Below, in pieces: positions 1 to 5,542 of a stretch of DNA of 5,693 nucleotides. The DNA is from Acholeplasmatales bacterium DTU056. Lineage in GTDB: Bacteria > Bacillota_I > Bacilli_A > ML615J-28 > CAG-698. Position 1 is the first letter of the stretch. Every line of letters starts with the position of its first letter. Both the position numbers and the translations under genes were made by a program. The notes under the pieces are model-generated. The model saw only the letters and a program-made list of their open reading frames with translations. It was not told where the DNA came from and searched no databases. Location of the stretch: positions 1 to 5,693 of the forward strand of contig LFRX01000025.1 of NCBI GenBank assembly GCA_001512985.1, read 5' to 3'.

Positions 1-136
1 ACACTGTTTCACCCTGAAAATACGGACCGATGATATTAAATACAGATTCTTTCATACGATCTGTCATTGGCCGAGTTGTTGGACCTGGTAGAGTATTAAG
101 TTTGCGACTCTTAAACTTGCCGGTAATGATTCTCAT
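1..136 (-). CDS. rsmD: RsmD, 16S rRNA (guanine-966 N2)-methyltransferase, N-terminal fragment cut by window edge
   Basis: Only the first 45 codons are inside the window; the gene continues past base 1. The start reads MRIITGKFKSRKL, followed by RPMTDRMKESVFNIIG. This matches the characteristic N-terminus of RsmD (usually MRIIxGxxKGRxL, then RPTTDRVREALFNIL). The family is a cytoplasmic SAM-dependent Rossmann-fold methyltransferase that modifies G966 of 16S rRNA during 30S assembly. The SAM-binding and NPPY catalytic motifs would lie outside the window. The start is supported by GGAGGA at 141-146, four bases upstream of the ATG at 134-136. It probably has its own promoter (202-229). It is codirectional with the HNH-fold gene but separated from it by about 200 bp of structured spacer. 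Confidence 0.92.
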   Translation of the reverse strand, partial: MRIITGKFKSRKLNTLPGPTTRPMTDRMKESVFNIIGPYFQGETV

Positions 137-201
137 TAAATCCTCCAAAAAATTTTTAAAAATTTTTTTAATTTTTTGAATAAAATTTTAATAAGTTGAC
201 C

Positions 202-229
202 ATAATATAATTGCAACGATGAGTTGCAA
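202..229 (-). promoter_or_regulatory. Putative sigma-A promoter of rsmD
   Basis: Read on the minus strand, TTGCAA (224-229) is followed after 16 bp by TATTAT (202-207), giving a leader of roughly 60 nt before the rsmD ATG. An alternative pairing in the same place is TTGCAA at 211-216 with TATTAA at 188-193, 17 bp apart. Both -35 candidates are arms of the inverted repeat at 211-229, so a repressor bound there would cover the promoter. The match to consensus is moderate and the region is so AT-rich that chance -10 boxes are common. Confidence 0.4.
211..229. repeat. Perfect 7-bp inverted repeat, operator-like
   Basis: TTGCAAC, five spacer bases (GATGA), then GTTGCAA form a perfect inverted repeat of 19 bp. 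It lies in the -35/spacer part of the putative rsmD promoter and just downstream of a plus-strand TATAAT (206-211). Position and symmetry fit a dimeric regulator site. It does not match CIRCE or another operator I recognise. It could also form a small RNA hairpin. Confidence 0.5.
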
Positions 230-250
230 GAAGAATCCCCCTATTCTTCT
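229..250. repeat. Perfect 8-bp stem hairpin with C-rich (plus) or G-rich (minus) loop
   Basis: AGAAGAAT (229-236) and ATTCTTCT (243-250) are exact reverse complements around a six-base loop, CCCCCT on plus and AGGGGG on minus. The loop is the most GC-rich run in an otherwise very AT-rich spacer. Neither side is followed by a T-tract, so it is unlikely to be a terminator by itself. On plus it would be the 5' hairpin of the candidate sRNA. On minus it lies downstream of the HNH-fold gene and overlaps the stop codon of a tiny ORF (241-255). Confidence 0.6.
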
Positions 251-294
251 ATCATACTTCTCCTCTCCCTTTCACACATATATATCAATTCAAG

Positions 295-326
295 AAGTAG
301 AGTTATAAAAAGAACTCTACTTTTTT
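295..326 (+). terminator. Intrinsic terminator, polarity favours plus strand
   Basis: AAGTAGAGTT (295-304) pairs perfectly with AACTCTACTT (313-322) across an eight-base AT-rich loop. The plus strand continues into a T-tract to 326 and, after CC, further T residues. On the minus strand the stem is followed by CTTGAATTG, which is a poor U-tract. It lies 13 bases past the stop of the minus-strand HNH-fold gene, so it may still mark or stabilise the 3' end of that mRNA. As a classical rho-independent terminator it works better for plus-strand transcription. Confidence 0.65.
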
Positions 327-335
327 CCTTTTTAT

Positions 336-677
336 TTAAATATTATAAAAATCATCTTCATCGTCATCTTCTATAATTTGTTCAATATAATAAAAGTCAT
401 CTTTTTCATCATATTGGATAATATATTTTTTATTGATAATTTCAAAAATCGGATAGTTATTGCCTTTTTCTTCATAAGTTTGATGATGCATAATCATTAA
501 ATTATTTTTATCGTTTGGCCCCCCAAGTTCAAATGGCTTAATTGGGGCAATCACCCATCCGACTTGATTTTTAACCCCATAATCCTCACGTTTGATTTTG
601 CGACCGGAAAAGTCATAAGCATATTCTTGATCCCCAATTTCATCAGCCCACACCTGTAAGGCAATCTCTTTTTTCAT
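336..677 (-). CDS. Small HNH-endonuclease-like protein with degenerate catalytic motif
   Basis: This 113-residue cytoplasmic protein has no signal peptide or membrane segment. Residues about 5-80 follow the order of small HNH proteins: ALQVW near the N-terminus, YDFSGRKI (21-28), GWVIAPIKP (40-48), LGG (51-53), NNL (58-60), HH (64-65), EEK (69-71) and YPIFEI (75-80). In active relatives the third segment is usually W-x-I-D-H-I; here the Asp-His pair is Ala44-Pro45. The Asn and the later His are kept. The fold therefore looks HNH-derived but nuclease activity is doubtful. The C-terminal tail is strongly acidic (EDDDEDD at 93-99), suggesting a basic partner or nucleic-acid mimicry. GGAGGA at 683-688, five bases before the ATG, fixes the start. 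It follows the lipid kinase by 20 bp and is very likely cotranscribed with it. The family assignment is pattern recognition; the biological role is unknown. Confidence 0.8.
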   Translation of the reverse strand: MKKEIALQVWADEIGDQEYAYDFSGRKIKREDYGVKNQVGWVIAPIKPFELGGPNDKNNLMIMHHQTYEEKGNNYPIFEIINKKYIIQYDEKDDFYYIEQIIEDDDEDDFYNI

Positions 678-697
678 ATATATCCTCCATACTAGTT

Positions 698-1591
698 TTA
701 ATTTTTATAGTTTTTTGAAACAAAAATACGTATGTGTTGAGGAAGGTTGATTATTTCAATATTACCACTCGGTCCTTGCTCTCCATCAAGGCACCATACA
801 ACATTTTCATTTGTCTCAACATAAATTCTTTGTGCCCGAATATGATATATATATTTACGTTTCTTTCTTCTAGATAAACCAAATGTAAATAATCGAATAA
901 TATTTGAAATTCCAAAGAAATAACTTTTTCTAACTAAAACTACGTCAAATAAACCATCATTGGCATGACCGTCTTTATTAAGGCGTATACCACCAACGCT
1001 TTTTGAATTTAAAACTAATAATAAACTAGCGGTATCTTCGATTGTTACTCCATCCGCAATAATCCTTACTTTTGTAAAAACTGGATTAAAAACATCTTTA
1101 ATTCCATCAACTATATAAGCTAGTTTACCTAAAACTTTTTTAATTTTTTGGTCAGTTCGATAACTAACTTCAGTAAATGTTCCAGCAGCTACAACATACA
1201 TAAAGTAGCGGTCATTGACAACGCCAACATCATGATATAATACTTTTCCATTTACTATTACATCACATGCTTTTTTTATGTTTCGACTAATTGATAAATT
1301 TCTAGCAATATCATTGACAGTTCCCGACGGAATATATCCCAGTATTGGTCTCTTTTCCATCGGAGCAACTCCGGTTACTACATCATTAAAAGTTCCATCT
1401 CCACCAGAGAAAACCAGGGCATCATATTTGCCACAGGATTCGCGAGCGACATTAATAGTATCTTCTGATGATTTAGTTTGATATGTTTCAACAACCTCAA
1501 ACTTTTCATGTAATCTTTTAACAATATAATCCAAATGCTTAGCAATTTTTCCTTTTCCACTATGTGGATTGTAAATAAATAAACACTTCAT
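698..1591 (-). CDS. Diacylglycerol/lipid kinase, DgkB/YegS/BmrU family
   Basis: This 297-residue protein (from Met at 1591) is a soluble, membrane-associated kinase that transfers phosphate from ATP to diacylglycerol or a related lipid. In Gram-positives DgkB recycles diacylglycerol from lipoteichoic acid synthesis into phosphatidic acid. Visible motifs, in 297-residue numbering, are NPHSG (8-12) in the phosphate-binding loop, GGDGT (63-67), PSGTVND (88-94) with the following Arg97, YHDVG (119-123), DGHANDGLFD in the C-terminal beta domain, and catalytic-region DGE (269-271). Length and motif order are normal. RRKKRK (241-246) is a basic cluster that may help contact acidic phospholipids. The frame has an earlier ATG at 1613-1615, but that ATG is part of the -10 box and has no ribosome site. 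The Met at 1589-1591 gives the family-typical start MKCLFIYNPHSG, behind a purine-rich GAGAGTGGGA (1596-1605). The exact lipid substrate cannot be read from the sequence. It heads a unit with the HNH-fold gene. Confidence 0.9.
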   Translation of the reverse strand: MKCLFIYNPHSGKGKIAKHLDYIVKRLHEKFEVVETYQTKSSEDTINVARESCGKYDALVFSGGDGTFNDVVTGVAPMEKRPILGYIPSGTVNDIARNLSISRNIKKACDVIVNGKVLYHDVGVVNDRYFMYVVAAGTFTEVSYRTDQKIKKVLGKLAYIVDGIKDVFNPVFTKVRIIADGVTIEDTASLLLVLNSKSVGGIRLNKDGHANDGLFDVVLVRKSYFFGISNIIRLFTFGLSRRKKRKYIYHIRAQRIYVETNENVVWCLDGEQGPSGNIEIINLPQHIRIFVSKNYKN

Positions 1592-1613
1592 AGCATCCCA
1601 CTCTCTTGATATC

Positions 1614-1642
1614 ATTATATAAAAATTACTTCAAAATTACAA
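1614..1642 (-). promoter_or_regulatory. Sigma-A promoter of the lipid kinase / HNH-fold unit
   Basis: On the minus strand TTGTAA (1637-1642) and a perfect TATAAT (1614-1619) are separated by exactly 17 bp. Transcription would begin near the A at 1606-1607, leaving a leader of only about 15 nt before the ATG at 1591. The last two bases of the -10 box are the first two of an in-frame ATG (1613-1615), so that ATG cannot be in this transcript. Confidence 0.72.
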
Positions 1643-1846
1643 CTTATTTATAAAGAATCTTAAAAATTATTATTCCCTCATACTAATTTTATTATTTTTC
1701 TTTTTATGATATGTTTATTTGATTTTTCATTATTAATTTTTTTGGTTTAATTTTTTTTGGTAAAATTGCTTATTTTTAAGTTTAAATTGAGTTTGTTATA
1801 TGACATAAATAAAAACCTGTCCCACACTATAAGACGATTATACCTT
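1643..1846. other. Non-coding AT-rich spacer
   Basis: I see no gene of credible length or RNA gene here. The plus strand is T-rich, including an imperfect tandem duplication (1733-1761). The one compositionally different patch is 1815-1833, containing CCTGTCCCACACTATAAG, which is GC-richer than its surroundings. A TATAAT on the minus strand at 1837-1842 has no matching -35, and nothing obvious lies downstream for it to transcribe. The segment separates the ABC operon terminator from the lipid kinase promoter. Confidence 0.6.
1733..1761. repeat. Imperfect tandem duplication of a 14-15 bp AT-rich unit
   Basis: TTAATTTTTTTGGT (1733-1746) is followed immediately by the same sequence with one extra T (1747-1761). 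The single-base difference in the T-run is what slipped-strand replication would produce. It lies about 90 bp upstream of the lipid kinase -35 box, so a direct promoter effect is unlikely. Confidence 0.6.
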
Positions 1847-1875
1847 AAAAAACATGCGACCTATTAATAGGTCGC
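1847..1875 (-). terminator. Rho-independent terminator of the ABC exporter operon
   Basis: GCGACCTA (1856-1863) and TAGGTCGC (1868-1875) form a perfect 8-bp GC-containing stem with a TTAA loop, starting six bases past the stop codon of the 608-residue ABC protein. On the minus strand the stem is followed by ATG and then six T residues (1847-1852). The plus side is also T-rich but interrupted, so the element may work weakly in both directions. Confidence 0.85.
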
Positions 1876-1881
1876 TTATTT

Positions 1882-3708
1882 TTAATATTTTGACATTTCG
1901 ATTCGCTCATCAATAAATTGAGTTTTATATAATTCGAAATATTCTCCCCGTTTTGCTAGTAATTCCTGATGAGTTCCGTGTTCGATGATTTTACCTTTAT
2001 CTAGAACAATAATTAAATCGGCATCTCGGACAGTTGAAAGTCGATGGGCAATGATAAAACTTGTGCGACCTGCTAATACTTTCTTGATAACTTTTTGAAT
2101 CATATCTTCTGTTTTTGTATCAATTGATGATGTAGCTTCATCCAAAATTAATATACGCGGATTAGCAATAATCGCTCTAGCAAAGGAAATCAATTGTTTT
2201 TCTCCTACAGAAAGTTTAGCCCCACCTTCACCTACATTGGTATTATAGCCTTCTGGTAATGCCATTATGAAGTCATGTGCGTTAACGATTTTGGCAGCCT
2301 CAACAACTTCTTCTAATGTTGCATCTTTTTTACCATAGGCGATATTTTCAAAAATTGTACCATTAAATAAGTGAGGTGATTGTAAAACATACCCGATGTT
2401 AGAATGTAACCATGCTTGAGATCTTTCGCGATAATCGACACCGTCAATCAATATTTGCCCGTTTACTGGCTCATAAAATCGACAAATTAAATTAACGATT
2501 GTACTTTTACCACTACCAGTTTCTCCAACGATTGCTACTGTTGTTCCGGCTTTAACTTTTAAGTTAAAATTTGATAAAATTGGTTCTTCAGGGATGTAAT
2601 GAAAATCAACATTTTGAAATTCAATATCGCCGATTAATGGCTCCCAGTTTTCTTTTTTATGAGTAAAAATATCACCGTATTTTTCAATAACATCAGGACG
2701 ATCTTTAATTTCTGGTTCGGTTTCAATTAGACTCATGATTCGTTCCGCTGAAGCTTGTGCTTGTTGTAACTCCGCAAGAACGCTAGCCAGTTGCATTACC
2801 GGTTCAAAAAATTGCGTCGAATAATTTATAAATAAATATAATATCGCCGCATCAATCGCATCAAGAATAACCATTTCGCCACCAAATCGAATAATCATTA
2901 AAATTCCCGCATAACTGATAACTAATAATGTTGGGAAAAATAATGATGAAAACATTACTGCGCGAATAGAATTTTTTCTCATTTCAGATGCTTTACTTTC
3001 GAATTCCTGAAAATTATTAGCTTCTAAGACTAATGTTTTAGTAGTTTTACTACCCAAAATTCCTTCGTTATATGCGCCAGTAATTTCGGAGTTTATTTTT
3101 CGAACTTTCCGATAAGACTTAAGAATTCTTTTTCTAAAATATAGGCTGGCAATAAACAATATTGGCGTAACAACAGTCAGTATTAAAGCTAATTTGTAAT
3201 TAATTATATATAAAGCAATTAAAATTCCGCTCATTAATGATAATCCCCATACCATATCAACAAGACCCCAAGATATAATTGAGGCTAAGCGACGTGAGTC
3301 TGAAGTTAATCGAGCCATAATCCATCCGGCTGGTGTTTTATCATAATAAGCAAATGGTAATTGTTGCAATTTATAAAATGCTTCGTTTCGGATCTTATAT
3401 CCTACATTTGTCTCAACAGTACCTGCATTTTTAATAAATAAGCGAACAAACACTCCATATCCAATTGCAATTAAAACATATAGCACAATGAACAATGGTA
3501 GATATGTATAATCCTTTTCATCAAAAAATTTGTTAATAGCAAGGGCATTAACTAATGGATAGGCAATATCTAATAAAGTTACTAGCGTAATCGACCCAAT
3601 AGATAAAAAGATATATTTACGATCTTCAATTACTAGTTTAAAAATCTTTTTCCAAACTTTTAAACTAAACTTCTCCGACGTAAATTCCTCTTCTCTAAAT
3701 TCTTCCAT
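1882..3708 (-). CDS. ABC exporter half-transporter with consensus catalytic Glu and degenerate LSVGE signature
   Basis: This 608-residue protein is an inner-membrane exporter subunit with a type I (ABCB-like) transmembrane domain fused to an ATPase domain. About six membrane helices lie within residues 33-305. The nucleotide-binding domain starts near 360. It has Walker A GETGSGKST (395-403), Q-loop Gln443, signature LSVGE (499-503), Walker B ILILD ending at Asp523 with catalytic Glu524, D-loop SSID (527-530) and H-loop His555. The signature departs from LSGGQ, while the upstream partner keeps LSGGQ but lacks the catalytic Glu. The pair therefore fits heterodimeric exporters such as BmrC/BmrD, LmrC/LmrD and TM287/288. 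Here the consensus ATP site would combine this Walker A/B with the partner's LSGGQ. The ATG lies inside the 3' end of the upstream gene (14-bp overlap), with GAGGAG at 3719-3724, pointing to translational coupling. Substrate is unknown; drug, lipid or peptide export are all possible. Confidence 0.93.
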   Translation of the reverse strand: MEEFREEEFTSEKFSLKVWKKIFKLVIEDRKYIFLSIGSITLVTLLDIAYPLVNALAINKFFDEKDYTYLPLFIVLYVLIAIGYGVFVRLFIKNAGTVETNVGYKIRNEAFYKLQQLPFAYYDKTPAGWIMARLTSDSRRLASIISWGLVDMVWGLSLMSGILIALYIINYKLALILTVVTPILFIASLYFRKRILKSYRKVRKINSEITGAYNEGILGSKTTKTLVLEANNFQEFESKASEMRKNSIRAVMFSSLFFPTLLVISYAGILMIIRFGGEMVILDAIDAAILYLFINYSTQFFEPVMQLASVLAELQQAQASAERIMSLIETEPEIKDRPDVIEKYGDIFTHKKENWEPLIGDIEFQNVDFHYIPEEPILSNFNLKVKAGTTVAIVGETGSGKSTIVNLICRFYEPVNGQILIDGVDYRERSQAWLHSNIGYVLQSPHLFNGTIFENIAYGKKDATLEEVVEAAKIVNAHDFIMALPEGYNTNVGEGGAKLSVGEKQLISFARAIIANPRILILDEATSSIDTKTEDMIQKVIKKVLAGRTSFIIAHRLSTVRDADLIIVLDKGKIIEHGTHQELLAKRGEYFELYKTQFIDERIEMSKY

Positions 3709-5542
3709 ATTGTTGTCTCTCCTCTTTAATCATTGTCATAAATTCTTCTTCTAGGTTACCTTGAATATCCCATAACGATTTATATAAACCTTCTTGTTTA
3801 GAAAGTTCTTCATGGGTGCCGATTGCGCTAACTTTGCCATCTTCTAGAACAATAATTTTATCAGCTTCTTTGGCGGTAGCGATTCTATGGGTAATAATAA
3901 TTGAGGTTAATCCACGATTTTTTTCTTTTAAGGCTTTTCGGATATTATAGTCTGTTTTAGTATCTACAGCACTTAAGCTATCATCAAAAATCATAATTGG
4001 TTTATTTAAAACTAACATGCGGGCAATTGCTATTCGTTGTTTTTGCCCACCGCTTAAAGTTACCCCTTTTTCGCCAACTAATGTTTGATATCCTTTATCA
4101 AAAGATAAAATATCATCATGAATTGCTGCGACTTGAGCAGCTCTATAAACATCCTCCTCACTTAATGAGCAATTTGCAATTGAGATATTTTCATAAATTG
4201 TTTTGGCATATAAGAATGGATCTTGTAAAATGATTCCTATATGTTTACGGACATGATGTTTATTAATATCTTTTAATTCGACACCATCAATTAAAATGTG
4301 TCCTTTTTCATATTCTAACATTCGAACTAGTAGATTAGCAATTGTACTTTTTCCAGAACCTGTTTTACCGATGATTGCGACGGTTTCACCAGGTTTTATT
4401 GTGAAGGAAACACCTTTTAATAAGTAATTATCTGCGTCAGGAAATTTAAAATAAACGTCTTTAAATTCAATTTTACCAGTTATTTCTGGAGTCAAAGTTC
4501 CATCAGCTTGGTATTCGTCTTCAACTGACAAAATCTCATCTATTCTTCCCGCCGCAACAACTGCTTTACCATAATCACCAATAATACGGCCTAGTCCACG
4601 AATTGGCCACACTAGCATTCCAATATACATTCCGTATGCAATATAATCTCCAGATGATAGTTCTCCTTTACTCGCAAAATAAATTGCGACTGACATAGTA
4701 ATGACATATTGTAGCATTGTTAAAAGGTCACTTGAACTCCAATATAAAGCCATTCCTTTCATAAATTCTAAATCGGCTTTTCTAAATTTATTACTTTTTT
4801 CACTAAATTTATCTAATTCATTTTTTTCTTGAGCAAAGGCTTTAACAACGCGAACACCATTAATATTTTCTTGTAGTACAGTTGTCATTTCTGATTCATA
4901 TTTTTCGATTTCGTTAAATTTACGTTTAACGAATCGATAATAAATAAATGACATTGTTATTGTAATAGGTGCAACACATAAAGTGACAAGCATTATTTTA
5001 TAATTCATAAATGCCATTTGAACAGCTCCAGAAATAAAAGAAGCTAGAATATTGAAAATTTGAGGAAGTTGAGCACTTAAAAATGATTTGATCGTATCAA
5101 CATCCGAAGTACATCTTTGAATTAAGTCTCCTGTGTCAACATTATTATGATATGAATAAGATAAATTTTGAATATGAGAGTAAGTCTTATTACGAATATC
5201 ATACGCAATATTTTCCGCAAACTTCCCCCGTAAATATCCCGCTAAAAACATCAAAATACCGCGGAATGCTTGGAAAATAAGCAATGTCCCTCCAACGGCT
5301 AATAATGCCTTTAATGGATTTGCGAAAGATTTAAAAAAGTCAATTATAAAATTTGGCAAATTAATTTTACTATTTTCTATATTAATATTTCCTGTCTTCG
5401 GTAATATTTCATTGAAAACATAGCGAATAAATTGAGGGGTATAAGAATATGTTAAAGGAGTTAATATTGTTAACGTTAAAATACCAATAATTAAAACCTT
5501 ATATTTTAGTCCCCATTTAAATAGTTTTTTTGCTCCGTGCAT
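3695..5542 (-). CDS. ABC exporter half-transporter with LSGGQ signature and Asp in place of the catalytic Glu
   Basis: This 615-residue first gene of the exporter operon has about six membrane helices within residues 16-315. An unusually long polar loop (about 43-75) lies between the first two and should face outside. The ATPase domain begins near 356. It has Walker A GKTGSGKST (392-400), Q-loop Gln440, canonical LSGGQ (496-500), Walker B IMIFD ending at Asp520, D-loop SAVD (524-527) and His552 in the H-loop. The residue after Walker B is Asp521 instead of Glu, the usual mark of the non-hydrolysing site in asymmetric exporters. With the downstream LSVGE subunit it would build one degenerate and one consensus ATP site. 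The ATG at 5540-5542 follows GTGGAG (5553-5558) at 10 bp. The ATG at 5563-5565 meets a stop after six codons. The stop TAG overlaps the start of the second subunit. Family membership is firm; the substrate is not known. Confidence 0.94.
   Translation of the reverse strand: MHGAKKLFKWGLKYKVLIIGILTLTILTPLTYSYTPQFIRYVFNEILPKTGNINIENSKINLPNFIIDFFKSFANPLKALLAVGGTLLIFQAFRGILMFLAGYLRGKFAENIAYDIRNKTYSHIQNLSYSYHNNVDTGDLIQRCTSDVDTIKSFLSAQLPQIFNILASFISGAVQMAFMNYKIMLVTLCVAPITITMSFIYYRFVKRKFNEIEKYESEMTTVLQENINGVRVVKAFAQEKNELDKFSEKSNKFRKADLEFMKGMALYWSSSDLLTMLQYVITMSVAIYFASKGELSSGDYIAYGMYIGMLVWPIRGLGRIIGDYGKAVVAAGRIDEILSVEDEYQADGTLTPEITGKIEFKDVYFKFPDADNYLLKGVSFTIKPGETVAIIGKTGSGKSTIANLLVRMLEYEKGHILIDGVELKDINKHHVRKHIGIILQDPFLYAKTIYENISIANCSLSEEDVYRAAQVAAIHDDILSFDKGYQTLVGEKGVTLSGGQKQRIAIARMLVLNKPIMIFDDSLSAVDTKTDYNIRKALKEKNRGLTSIIITHRIATAKEADKIIVLEDGKVSAIGTHEELSKQEGLYKSLWDIQGNLEEEFMTMIKEERQQYGRI

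Larger units (their letters stand above)
218..326 (+). ncRNA. Candidate small regulatory RNA with its own intrinsic terminator
   Basis: On the plus strand this interval has the layout of a Gram-positive trans-acting sRNA. It starts near a TATAAT at 206-211. A perfect 8-bp hairpin follows (229-236 pairing with 243-250) with a CCCCCT loop. Next comes an unstructured CU-rich stretch (about 251-275, with CTTCTCCTCTCCC at 257-269) that could pair with Shine-Dalgarno sequences. It ends in a perfect 10-bp-stem terminator with a T-tract (295-326). No open reading frame is apparent in this strand. The weak point is the promoter: no good -35 lies 16-18 bp from the TATAAT. The CU-rich stretch might instead simply be the complement of a purine-rich minus-strand ribosome site. 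The 5' end is a guess from the -10 position. Confidence 0.3.

Noticed and set aside
196..224. TTGACC on the plus strand as a -35 for the candidate small RNA
   Set aside because: At 16-18 bp spacing the -10 would be GATGAG, ATGAGT or TGAGTT, none close to TATAAT.
1278..1481. Plus-strand open frame of 67 codons
   Set aside because: It lies entirely antisense to the lipid kinase, whose motifs are clear, and has no family resemblance.
1378..1560. Minus-strand open frame of 60 codons
   Set aside because: It overlaps the lipid kinase in another frame and contains no recognisable domain.
1787..1885. Second plus-strand small RNA ending at the 1856-1875 hairpin
   Set aside because: TTGAGT and TAAAAA are a weak promoter pair, and the hairpin is fully explained as the terminator of the ABC operon.
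2192..2212. LSVGE in the second ABC subunit as a sequencing error or pseudogene sign
   Set aside because: The rest of the ATPase domain is intact, and a degenerate signature opposite an Asp-for-Glu partner is expected in heterodimeric exporters.
3997..4233. Plus-strand open frame of 78 codons
   Set aside because: It is antisense to the ATPase domain of the first ABC subunit, where conserved motifs constrain the opposite strand.
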